A stretch of 64,000 nucleotides of DNA from Bacteroidota bacterium (GTDB lineage Bacteria; Bacteroidota; Bacteroidia; Chitinophagales; Chitinophagaceae), in assembly GCA_023424015.1 (NCBI GenBank), contig JAFAEM010000033.1:5660-69659 (forward strand), given 5' to 3'. A model generated the notes under the pieces. The model worked only from the letters and a program-made list of their open reading frames with translations. It did not search any database and had not been told where the DNA came from. Both the position numbers and the translations under genes were made by a program. Within the stretch, counting starts at the first letter, position 1, and each line of letters starts with the position of its first letter. Shown here one piece after another: positions 25,521-33,097 of this stretch.

Positions 25521-27599
25521 CTAACTGTCTTTTCGTTTTACCATGGTTAATATTGTAGCCACACCTACCGTGGGCTCCTCGGTATCATCCAGTATCTCCA
25601 CAAGCCATTTCACAATTCCTTTGGGAATATCGTTTTCATCATCCGGCTTTTTATCCTGTGATAGCTTTTCCTTACAGGTAAAACGGATATGGATCTCGGC
25701 GCCGGGATAAACTGGTTTCGTAAACCTCAGTTCATCGATCCCATAGTTAAGCAGAACCGGGTTCTTCTCATAACTGTCAACAAACAACCCTGCCGCGGCG
25801 CTCATGATAAAATAACCATGAGCCACCTGGCGCTCAAACATCGTGTCTGTAAAATTAGTGGTTTTGATATGCGCGTAAAAATGGTCGCCCGTCAGGTCTG
25901 CAAAGCGGTCGATATCCTCTGAAGTAACGAGTCGCTTTTCTGTCACTATCTGGTCACCTATCTTCAGTTCTTCGAAGTACTTCCTGAAAGGATGCTGTCC
26001 CGGGTCCTTGCCTTTCGCATGGGGCTGGTACACATTGGTGATGGCTGTGATCGTGGTCGGCGACCCCTGTATGGCCACGCGTTGCATATAATGCCTCACG
26101 CCACGTACACCACCCATTTCTTCACCGCCGCCTGCCCTTCCGGGTCCTCCATGTACCAGCAGCGGCAAAGGAGATCCGTGGCCTGTGCTTTCTTTGGCAC
26201 AATCAACATTTAAAACCAGTATCCTTCCATGATGCGTGGCAGCACCGAGCACATATTGTTTCGCGATCTTATCATCACCCGTTACGATCGAGGTACACAA
26301 TGAGCCCTTCCCCATTTTACTAAGGGTGATCGCCTCGTCCATATTTTTATAAGGCATAATCGTGCTCACAGGACCAAATGCTTCTACCTCATGCACGGCT
26401 TCAGAACGAAATGGATCTTCATTCAATAATAACAAAGGCGACATAAATGCACCCTTGTTGGGATCAGCATCCAATACATCGACACTGTCGAGTGAACCAT
26501 ATATGATCTTCGAAGCAGCCAGTAATTTTTGAACCTGGTTCTTCACTTCGGTCCGCTGTTCCTGCCCGGCCAGGGCTCCCATTCTCACTTTCTCATTTAA
26601 TGGATTGCCAATGGTAGTTTGTGACAATGAAGTCGCAAGTGATTTCCATACATCATCCATTTTATCGGCAGGAGCAAAAATCCTTCTAACGGCTGTGCAT
26701 TTCTGTCCCGCCTTTGTCGTCATTTCCTTCCTTACTTCCCTGATAAAAATTTCCCACTCGGGCATACCTGGCGCCACATCAGGACCCAATACTATGCAGT
26801 TCAGAGAATCGGCTTCCATATTAAAGGGCACTGACTCACTCAAAATTTGTGGATGGGATCGCAGTTTCAATCCCGTAGATGCAGAGCCGGTAAACGTTAC
26901 TACATCCTGTGAACCGACATGATCCAGAAGATCACCTGCACTACCACATACCAATTGCAGTGCGCCCTCGGGGAGAATACCCGACCCGATGATCCTTCTT
27001 ACTACAGCAGCAGTCAAATAGGATGTGATAGTAGCCGGCTTCACTATCGCCGGAACACCGGCAAGCAAATTTACCGCGATCTTTTCCAGCATGCCCCATA
27101 CAGGAAAATTGAAGGCATTAATATGAATGGCTACTCCTTCTTTGGGCACCAGTATATGGGTGCCCATAAAAGTGTTGTGTTTACTAAGATTATGCGACTC
27201 CCCATCAATGCAAAATGGATCATCGGGAAACTTGCGGCGAAGCGAAGCATTGGCAAATAAATTACCGATACCCCCCTCGATATCCACCCAGCTATCTGCT
27301 TTAGTGGCCCCGGTTTGATAACTGATACGATAAAATTCATCGAGATGGTCACGCAGGTGCAGCGCCAGCGCTTTTAACATATTACCACGTTCCCGGAAAC
27401 TCATTTTGCGTAGTGCGGGGTTCCCGGTGTTTCGTCCGTATTCAACGATAGATTTAAAATCCAGGCCTTTTGTCGTAGCAGCAGCGATGGGTTCGCCTGT
27501 CACAGCATTATACAACAACTGCCCGTCCCCATCACCGGTGATCCATTGACCGGTAATATAATTTTGTAATTTTTCCATAGAAGCAATCGGTTCTTTCAT
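25521..27599 (-). CDS. paaZ: Bifunctional PaaZ: aldehyde dehydrogenase plus MaoC-type oxepin-CoA hydrolase
   Basis: This 692-residue fusion has an NAD(P)-dependent aldehyde dehydrogenase domain at about 8-520 (NFPVWGMLEK, VTFTGSASTG, Glu262, catalytic Cys301 in GQKCTAVRRI). A hotdog MaoC-like hydratase domain lies at about 545-690, with ERQVAHGYFIMSAAAGLF. In phenylacetate degradation PaaZ opens the oxepin-CoA ring and oxidises the aldehyde. The oxygenase genes paaABCDE are not in the window. ATG 27578 (MEKLQNY) is an alternative start. It is followed directly by the crotonase gene. Its upstream region has only a one-mismatch -7 box (TAAATTCG). Confidence 0.88.
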   Translation of the reverse strand: MKEPIASMEKLQNYITGQWITGDGDGQLLYNAVTGEPIAAATTKGLDFKSIVEYGRNTGNPALRKMSFRERGNMLKALALHLRDHLDEFYRISYQTGATKADSWVDIEGGIGNLFANASLRRKFPDDPFCIDGESHNLSKHNTFMGTHILVPKEGVAIHINAFNFPVWGMLEKIAVNLLAGVPAIVKPATITSYLTAAVVRRIIGSGILPEGALQLVCGSAGDLLDHVGSQDVVTFTGSASTGLKLRSHPQILSESVPFNMEADSLNCIVLGPDVAPGMPEWEIFIREVRKEMTTKAGQKCTAVRRIFAPADKMDDVWKSLATSLSQTTIGNPLNEKVRMGALAGQEQRTEVKNQVQKLLAASKIIYGSLDSVDVLDADPNKGAFMSPLLLLNEDPFRSEAVHEVEAFGPVSTIMPYKNMDEAITLSKMGKGSLCTSIVTGDDKIAKQYVLGAATHHGRILVLNVDCAKESTGHGSPLPLLVHGGPGRAGGGEEMGGVRGVRHYMQRVAIQGSPTTITAITNVYQPHAKGKDPGQHPFRKYFEELKIGDQIVTEKRLVTSEDIDRFADLTGDHFYAHIKTTNFTDTMFERQVAHGYFIMSAAAGLFVDSYEKNPVLLNYGIDELRFTKPVYPGAEIHIRFTCKEKLSQDKKPDDENDIPKGIVKWLVEILDDTEEPTVGVATILTMVKRKDS

Positions 27600-27661
27600 T
27601 GGCGAATTTAGTTGAAATCATCCGGCTAACATAAAGGCCGGTTTGAATAAGCGCAGCCGCT

Positions 27662-27669
27662 TATCTTTG
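27662..27669 (+). promoter_or_regulatory. Bacteroidota -7 box for the lipoprotein gene at 27694
   Basis: TATCTTTG matches TAnnTTTG exactly, 24 nt before ATG 27694. It supports that start over the longer TTG-initiated frame beginning at 27643. Confidence 0.5.
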
Positions 27670-27693
27670 CCCAAACATAAATTGCATATCGTT

Positions 27694-28155
27694 ATGAAAA
27701 GAATAAGCATCGTTGTATTGACTGGCCTGGCCCTGGCATTGATCTCCTGCAGCGGCGACGGTTCAAAGCAAAAAAGTCCCGAAGCGAAACTTGCCGACAG
27801 TCTTTACAAAGATGTAATGAATGGACATGATGTAGGCATGGCAAAGATGGGCAGGCTCACCCGCGCCGAACAAACCACCCGCCGTCTGCTCGATTCCATC
27901 AAAAACTTACCGGCTAAAGCACAACAGTCAGCAGAACCCTTGCGAATAAAACTTGACAGTCTGCAAAAAGATCTCAGCTATGCCGAATTCGCGATGAACA
28001 AATGGATGGAAGAATTTAATATTGATTCCGCAATCAATCAGCTCGATCAAAGGATAGAATACCTGAAGTCTGAAAAAATAAAGGTGTCGAAAGTGAAAGA
28101 ATCGATCCTGAATGGCCTGGAAAAAGCAGATTCCGTTTTGAGAAATAAATTCTAA
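27694..28155 (+). CDS. Helical lipoprotein of unknown function
   Basis: The 153-residue protein has a lipoprotein signal ending LALISCSG, with the lipidated Cys at residue 19. Ser and Gly follow the Cys, as is common for Bacteroidota lipoproteins. The rest is alpha-helical and charged, with LADSLYKDVMNGHD and a repeated LDS/LD pattern that suggests a coiled coil. Similar proteins are often labelled viral A-type inclusion protein, which says nothing about function. It is divergent from paaZ and its stop overlaps the convergent DinB-like gene by 4 bp. Confidence 0.75.
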   Translation: MKRISIVVLTGLALALISCSGDGSKQKSPEAKLADSLYKDVMNGHDVGMAKMGRLTRAEQTTRRLLDSIKNLPAKAQQSAEPLRIKLDSLQKDLSYAEFAMNKWMEEFNIDSAINQLDQRIEYLKSEKIKVSKVKESILNGLEKADSVLRNKF

Positions 28156-28631
28156 GCATCAAGCGGCATCACACCAAACTGCCGAAGATGATGCAGGGCA
28201 TGTTTGTGCAGTAGCTGCACATTTTGTTCGAAGTCAAGATCGCCAAAAATGGGGTGACGTGTGGTTAGCCGATGATCTTTTTCAAACACTTCAAAAAACC
28301 TGATCAATTCTTCGTGCAAAGATCCAATAGCTGCCTGCACCGTTTTATATCGCAGGGGTGGGGGCTCTTCGGGTAATAACGGGTGTCTTGTATTTTCTTT
28401 CAATGGCCGGTCGCTCATCAGGAATTCGCGTACGCGTTGCAATTTTTCCGGGGGAGTATTGATAGTATCGTAAACCCGCTGACCATTGGCGACCATTACT
28501 CCTTCTATGGTCAGATGTTCTATCATTTGCTGCACATTCATTTTCCCCCAGCGTGGAGGAGTAGCCGGATCCAGCTGTTGAAGGTAACGGACCAGTTTTG
28601 TACGCAGAAAATTTTCCTTTTCAAAACTCAT
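28152..28631 (-). CDS. DinB-like/DUF1569 protein
   Basis: The 159-residue protein shows RWGKMNVQQMIEHL near the N-terminus and HPIFGDLDFEQ and KHALHHLRQFG near the C-terminus. These match the DUF1569 branch of the DinB four-helix-bundle superfamily. The His residues (in MIEHL and KHALHHLRQF) are in positions that bind a metal in DinB-like enzymes. Thiol transferase or metal-dependent activities are known for relatives, but the reaction here is unknown. It lies 69 bp upstream of adk on the downstream side. Confidence 0.72.
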   Translation of the reverse strand: MSFEKENFLRTKLVRYLQQLDPATPPRWGKMNVQQMIEHLTIEGVMVANGQRVYDTINTPPEKLQRVREFLMSDRPLKENTRHPLLPEEPPPLRYKTVQAAIGSLHEELIRFFEVFEKDHRLTTRHPIFGDLDFEQNVQLLHKHALHHLRQFGVMPLDA

Positions 28632-28700
28632 ATGGCATCAGTGCTGCAATAAAGTGGAAGCAAGTACGCCGGCAGGATTATAACCCTGATAAAAATGCCA

Positions 28701-29279
28701 TCACTTCAGCTTTTTATCGATCTGGGCGCAAAGCCTTGTAAAAATTTCATCTATATCGCCGATCCCGTCTACATTGACAACCTTCTTGGATTTTGCATAA
28801 TACCCCGCTACCGGAAGAGTTTCATTTTTGTAAACCTCCTGTCTTTTACGCTGGATACTCTCGTCGGCATCATCCGAGCGACCGGAAGTTTTACCGCGGT
28901 GGATCAGTCTTTTTATCAGCTCTTCTTCATTTACTTCGAGAAAAAGAACCAGGGCGATCTCGGATTTTTTTAGGTCTAGTAGCTTATCAAGTGCTTCAGC
29001 CTGGGCAACGGTTCGGGGAAAGCCGTCGAATAGAAAACCCCTTGCATTGGCATTTTCATCAAGCGCCGAACTGATCATGCCGATGACCACTTCGTCGGGG
29101 ACGAGTTGGCCGCGATCTATAAATTGTTGGGCTTCAACACCGAGCGGGGTTTTCAGCTTACGTTCTCTCCGCAACAAATCACCTGTAGACAGATGGACCA
29201 ACCCGTACTTTTCAATCAATTTTTCTGATTGTGTGCCTTTGCCGCTACCGGGAGGGCCAAACAGGATTAAATTAAACAT
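28701..29279 (-). CDS. adk: Adenylate kinase
   Basis: This 192-residue kinase converts ATP and AMP to two ADP. The P-loop GPPGSGKGT is at 8-16, followed by HLSTGDLLR (AMP site), GFPRTVAQAE and a short LID, HRGKTSGRSDD. The LID is of the short form without zinc cysteines. Its length fits the short cytosolic class. The gene has its own promoter box 26 nt upstream and diverges from msrB. Confidence 0.95.
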   Translation of the reverse strand: MFNLILFGPPGSGKGTQSEKLIEKYGLVHLSTGDLLRRERKLKTPLGVEAQQFIDRGQLVPDEVVIGMISSALDENANARGFLFDGFPRTVAQAEALDKLLDLKKSEIALVLFLEVNEEELIKRLIHRGKTSGRSDDADESIQRKRQEVYKNETLPVAGYYAKSKKVVNVDGIGDIDEIFTRLCAQIDKKLK

Positions 29280-29305
29280 TATCGCTATTTAATTTCGATG
29301 AGGGG

Positions 29306-29313
29306 CAAATATA
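29306..29313 (-). promoter_or_regulatory. Bacteroidota -7 box for adk
   Basis: The minus strand reads TATATTTG, an exact TAnnTTTG match, 26 nt before the adk ATG at 29279. Confidence 0.5.
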
Positions 29314-29424
29314 ATGTAGTGTGATTAATTATCCTTGCCCGAAGAGGGCATTATCGGCCAGGGATAATGTTTTGTTAAGTCCCGCAGCTTTGTTCCAAAA
29401 CGCCCCAAACAAACAAGCTTATCG

Positions 29425-29432
29425 TAACTTTG
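29425..29432 (+). promoter_or_regulatory. Bacteroidota -7 box for msrB
   Basis: TAACTTTG matches TAnnTTTG exactly, 13 nt before ATG 29446. Confidence 0.5.
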
Positions 29433-29445
29433 TTATACTTAAGGT

Positions 29446-30015
29446 ATGACAAAATTCCACGCGATACTGGTCCTACTGATCGCTACGTTGTTTCAACATT
29501 GCGGTTTTTCACAGTCGAACAGCCCACAATCAAAAACAGGAATTATGGACAGCACAACAAAAAAACATCCGCTGTATTCCAGGACGGATACCTCTAAATT
29601 AGATATCAGCGATAAAGAATGGCAGTCTGTTTTGCCCCGTGATGTATATTATATCGCGAGAGAAAAAGGAACTGAGCGTCCCTGGACCAGCCCTTATGAA
29701 ACTTTAACCGACAAGGGTACTTACTATTGCGCGGTATGTGGTAATGCATTGTTCAGAAGTGACACAAAATTTGAAAGCGGCTGCGGCTGGCCAAGTTTTT
29801 ATGAACCAATCAAGAAAGGCAGTATCATCTACACACCCGATAACTCTCATGGCATGGTGAGAACCGAAGTGCAGTGCGGCCGCTGTAAATCACATCTTGG
29901 GCACGTATTCGACGACGGTCCGCCTCCCACCGGCTTAAGGTATTGTATCAACGGCGTAGTGCTTGACTTTGAGAAGGCAAAAGAAGCCGAGAAAAAGTAT
30001 AATGACAAGCCCTGA
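29446..30015 (+). CDS. msrB: Peptide-methionine (R)-S-oxide reductase, exported
   Basis: This 189-residue enzyme reduces methionine-R-sulfoxide in proteins. Zinc cysteines are Cys95, Cys98, Cys144 and Cys147; the catalytic Cys167 is in RYCINGVVLDF. GCGWPSF and LGHVFDDGP are family signatures. The hydrophobic N-terminus (1-22) is a signal peptide. The Cys19 context (FQHCG) could be a lipobox but is not canonical, so either secretion or lipidation is possible. The enzyme would repair oxidised proteins in the periplasm. A separate msrA is not seen here. Confidence 0.92.
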   Translation: MTKFHAILVLLIATLFQHCGFSQSNSPQSKTGIMDSTTKKHPLYSRTDTSKLDISDKEWQSVLPRDVYYIAREKGTERPWTSPYETLTDKGTYYCAVCGNALFRSDTKFESGCGWPSFYEPIKKGSIIYTPDNSHGMVRTEVQCGRCKSHLGHVFDDGPPPTGLRYCINGVVLDFEKAKEAEKKYNDKP

Positions 30016-30063
30016 ATACCGTGATTCATTATAGGCGGTTTCTTTTATTCATCCCGTAGCGCT

Positions 30064-30071
30064 TACTTTTG
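30064..30071 (+). promoter_or_regulatory. Bacteroidota -7 box for the aminotransferase gene
   Basis: TACTTTTG matches TAnnTTTG exactly and ends only 4 nt before ATG 30076. The mRNA is predicted to be leaderless. Confidence 0.55.
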
Positions 30072-30075
30072 CGTT

Positions 30076-31338
30076 ATGAAATTGTCGCATCTATCCGAAA
30101 CACTAATTGGCTCCGAAATTGTAAAGCTGGGTGGTGAGATCAGGGAAAAAATACGCCAGGGTGAACGCATCTATAATTTTACGGTTGGAGATTTTGATCC
30201 TTCGATCTTTCCGATTCCACGGGAACTTGAAAATGCCATCGTAGATGCATATCGCCAGCATTTTACCAATTACCCGGCTGCAGAAGGTAACAATGATCTG
30301 CGGGAATCGATACTTTCATTTATTAAACAAACGGAAGGCCTGGAATATGGACTTGATGAAGTATTAGTTGCATCAGGAGGCCGGCCACTCATCTATGCCG
30401 TATTTCGCGCTATCTGTGATAAAGGCGATAAGGTGATCTATGCGGTTCCCAGCTGGAACAATAATCACTATACCCATTTCGTAGGTGGAGAACATGTGGT
30501 GGTGGAAGCAAAGCCTGAAAATAACTTCATGCCCTCCGCTAATGATATAAAACCCCATATCAGCGGGGCATCCCTGATCGCACTTTGCTCACCACAAAAT
30601 CCTACTGGTACTACTTTTAAAAAAGAAGACCTTGAAGCGATCTGCGACCTGGTGCTGGAAGAAAACCAGCGAAGGGGTGAGCACGAAAAAAAGTTATACC
30701 TGATGTATGACCAGATGTACTGGCACCTGACCTATGGAGACATCCGGCATGTCGATCCTGTTTCGCTTCGCCCGGAAATGCGCCAGTACACGATCTATAT
30801 CGATGCGATCAGCAAAGTGTTTGCCGCTACGGGTGTGCGTGTGGGATGGAGCCTGGGCCCACCGGTGATCCTTAGCAAAATGAAAGCAATACTCACGCAT
30901 ATCGGTGCCTGGGCCCCTATGGCTGAGCAAAAAGCAGTAGCCCGTTATCTCCGTGATACCGACGCGATAAAAAAATATCTTGATCACTTCAAAGCGGAGA
31001 TCGAAGAACGGTTACGTCGTATTTATAACGCATTCATGGATTTGAAAAATGAAGGCCTGCCAGTAGACGCTATTGCCCCGGAAGCAGCTATTTATCTCAC
31101 CATCAGGATTGATCTCGCAGGGCGAAAAACCAGTGATGGTAAAGAGCTGAACGATCAAAATGATGTCACTTCTTATATTCTTTCGGAAGCAAGACTTGCC
31201 GTGGTGCCTTTTTATGCATTTGGTGCCAGTAAAGATTCAGCATGGTACAGGCTGAGTGTGGGCACCTGTAAGAAAGATGAGATCGACGAGATGATTGCAG
31301 CATTAAGAAGCGCTTTGAAAAAAATTGTTCCTGCCTGA
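30076..31338 (+). CDS. PLP-dependent class I/II aminotransferase
   Basis: This 420-residue fold-type I enzyme has SPQNPTG at 172-178, YDQMY at 211-215 (Asp212 contacts the pyridine nitrogen) and the PLP-binding lysine Lys247 in AISKVFAATGVRVGW. A TNYPAAEGNNDLR substrate-side region lies at 64-75. It resembles aspartate/aromatic-type aminotransferases, but the substrate is not identified by these motifs. It is followed by a strong hairpin terminator at 31361-31396 and stands alone. Confidence 0.87.
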   Translation: MKLSHLSETLIGSEIVKLGGEIREKIRQGERIYNFTVGDFDPSIFPIPRELENAIVDAYRQHFTNYPAAEGNNDLRESILSFIKQTEGLEYGLDEVLVASGGRPLIYAVFRAICDKGDKVIYAVPSWNNNHYTHFVGGEHVVVEAKPENNFMPSANDIKPHISGASLIALCSPQNPTGTTFKKEDLEAICDLVLEENQRRGEHEKKLYLMYDQMYWHLTYGDIRHVDPVSLRPEMRQYTIYIDAISKVFAATGVRVGWSLGPPVILSKMKAILTHIGAWAPMAEQKAVARYLRDTDAIKKYLDHFKAEIEERLRRIYNAFMDLKNEGLPVDAIAPEAAIYLTIRIDLAGRKTSDGKELNDQNDVTSYILSEARLAVVPFYAFGASKDSAWYRLSVGTCKKDEIDEMIAALRSALKKIVPA

Positions 31339-31360
31339 AGTTTAAATCGGCGAAGGCATA

Positions 31361-31396
31361 AATAAAAAAGGAAGAACTGATTCTTCCTTTTTTATT
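31361..31396. terminator. Bidirectional intrinsic terminator
   Basis: A perfect 16-bp stem (31361-31376 with 31381-31396) surrounds a CTGA loop. Each arm carries an A or T run, so it can end transcription of the aminotransferase on the plus strand and of the small gene at 31411-31653 on the minus strand. Confidence 0.85.
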
Positions 31397-31410
31397 TTAT
31401 AAAATTCAGT

Positions 31411-31653
31411 TTAGTTTTTATTGATGAGAAACCGGAATTGTTTCAGTTCCGTAAACCGGATCGCCTTTAATATTTTCCTGGGGTTGGAAGTGATCCGGTT
31501 GCGATCGACTAATTCATGAGCGATACAAAACTGATCATCCGATTCCGTTCTGCGCAGCAGATCGTTCAAACATTCTACTTCCTGCTCAATTGCCTGCTGG
31601 CTCATGAACTCACTTTTTAAGAGTACTAACAGATCCCTGTTTGGCATTTTCAT
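31411..31653 (-). CDS. Hypothetical small protein, downstream of a tiny lipoprotein
   Basis: The 80-residue product starts at ATG 31653, 14 bp after the stop of the tiny lipoprotein gene. The longer frame to 31707 would overlap that gene and is disfavoured. It is mixed hydrophilic with helical stretches (MSQQAIEQEVECLNDLL). There is no signal peptide, membrane helix or known motif. A basic tail ends FRFLINKN. The location suggests co-transcription with the lipoprotein; function unknown. Confidence 0.55.
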   Translation of the reverse strand: MKMPNRDLLVLLKSEFMSQQAIEQEVECLNDLLRRTESDDQFCIAHELVDRNRITSNPRKILKAIRFTELKQFRFLINKN

Positions 31654-31667
31654 CGCACAAGCATTTT

Positions 31668-31811
31668 TTAATAACCCGACATTCCTTTGTGACTCGGACA
31701 ACCGCAATTACTGCCTTTGCCAGATCCGGAATAATAGTTACGATTGCAGGCGGTAAGTATGATCACTCCCGAGAGCAAAAGTAACAGTGTTATCTTATTA
31801 ATGTTCTTCAT
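31668..31811 (-). CDS. Tiny lipoprotein with Cys/Gly-rich tail
   Basis: A 47-codon frame from ATG 31811 to TAA 31668 encodes a lipoprotein signal with a hydrophobic core and a Cys at residue 22 in ILTACN. After processing only about 26 residues remain. They are rich in Ser, Gly and Asn and end CGCPSHKGMSGY. This small size escapes most ORF length cut-offs. A hydrophobic core followed by a sharp Cys argues for a real secreted product rather than chance. It would be anchored in the outer or inner membrane with a metal- or redox-capable Cys-x-Cys tail; function unknown. Confidence 0.65.
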   Translation of the reverse strand: MKNINKITLLLLLSGVIILTACNRNYYSGSGKGSNCGCPSHKGMSGY

Positions 31812-31886
31812 AATTTGGATTTCTAAATTAAAACTATTTTAGAAACAAAATAGTATGCTTTTCCCTGAAAACGCAGAAATATTAAC

Positions 31887-33011
31887 ATGAGTTTGAACCC
31901 CATCGTAAAAAACGCAAACGTTTGTCGTGTGCTGGTTGCGCCGCTCGATTGGGGGCTGGGTCACACTACCCGTTGTATACCTGTGATTTATGAATTGATC
32001 CGCCAGGGCGCCGAGGTCTGGATAGCCGGACAGGGCATGCAGGTAGATTTACTTAAAAAAGAATTTCCCCGGCTCCAATACCTGCCGCTAAAGGGATATC
32101 GTATCAAATATAGCCGGACTCGTTGGGGTCTCCTGTTTTCGATTCTGCGCCAGATACCTGTAATTCTCAAAACCATCCGCAATGAAAATCATTGGTTGAA
32201 GAAAATGATCGACAGGCATGGCTTTAACGCGGTTATTTCAGACAATCGCTTTGGTTTATGGTCCCCGGATATCATTTCGATCTTCATGACTCACCAGCTG
32301 CGTATCAAATCGCCTTTAGGTAAGATTTCCGAAGATCTGCTGCAGAAAAGAAACTACCAATATATCCGTCGTTTCAATGAATGCTGGATCCCTGACAAAA
32401 GTGATGATAACGGACTGGCAGGTTCGCTTTCGCATCCCAAAAGTTTACCCAACATCCCCGTCCATTATGCTGGAATTCTATCCCGACTAAAGCGGACTGG
32501 TGCCGAAATAAAAAAAGGGCATCTTTTTATTTCCTTATCGGGGCCCGAACCACAAAGAAGCCTTCTCGAAGAAATTGTAATACGTGATATCCCTCATTAT
32601 CATGGAACTGCTGTAATTGCCAGGGGGCTGCCTGGTGAACAAAACATTATTCCTTCCACCAACGATATTATTTTCTACAATCATCTCGAAGCTTCTGAGT
32701 ACAATGCTGAAATGGAAAAAGCTGAATGGGTCATTTGCCGCAGTGGTTACTCTACCATAATGGACCTGGCCGTTTTACAAAAAAAATCCATCCTTATCCC
32801 AACACCCGGACAAACCGAGCAACAATACCTGGGGCAATTCCTGCAGGAGAAAAAATTCGCCTTTTCTATGGATCAAAATGAATTCAGTTTGTCTGAAGCT
32901 CTTACTAAAGCTGAACAATTTGAGTATGATCTTCCTGCTATCTCTGATAATAATCTTAACATCCTGGTCAGTTCACTCATACAAAAGATCAGAGCCAGCT
33001 TTGAAGAATAG
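31887..33011 (+). CDS. MurG/GT28-like glycosyltransferase
   Basis: The 374-residue GT-B protein starts with RVLVAPLDWGLGHTTRCIP (acceptor-side glycine loop and conserved His) and ends with a UDP-sugar site: VICRSGYSTIMDLAVLQK and PTPGQTEQQYLGQFL. This layout is that of the MurG/Glyco_trans_1_3 group. It differs from true MurG in length and in the DWGLGH start, so a transferase for surface glycans or glycolipids is favoured over peptidoglycan synthesis. No partner genes adjoin; the neighbours are a secreted oxidoreductase and the tiny lipoprotein. Confidence 0.8.
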   Translation: MSLNPIVKNANVCRVLVAPLDWGLGHTTRCIPVIYELIRQGAEVWIAGQGMQVDLLKKEFPRLQYLPLKGYRIKYSRTRWGLLFSILRQIPVILKTIRNENHWLKKMIDRHGFNAVISDNRFGLWSPDIISIFMTHQLRIKSPLGKISEDLLQKRNYQYIRRFNECWIPDKSDDNGLAGSLSHPKSLPNIPVHYAGILSRLKRTGAEIKKGHLFISLSGPEPQRSLLEEIVIRDIPHYHGTAVIARGLPGEQNIIPSTNDIIFYNHLEASEYNAEMEKAEWVICRSGYSTIMDLAVLQKKSILIPTPGQTEQQYLGQFLQEKKFAFSMDQNEFSLSEALTKAEQFEYDLPAISDNNLNILVSSLIQKIRASFEE

Positions 33012-33097
33012 CTTTCTGCCGCCAATCAATCTTTGGATGATTTTTAACCTTAAATTTATACACCACCTTTTTCTATCACAAGGCAAATCAAAAGGCA

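Noticed and set aside
27643..27693. Longer start at 27643 for the lipoprotein gene
   Set aside because: The upstream part runs through the promoter box and would put 17 polar residues before the lipoprotein signal.
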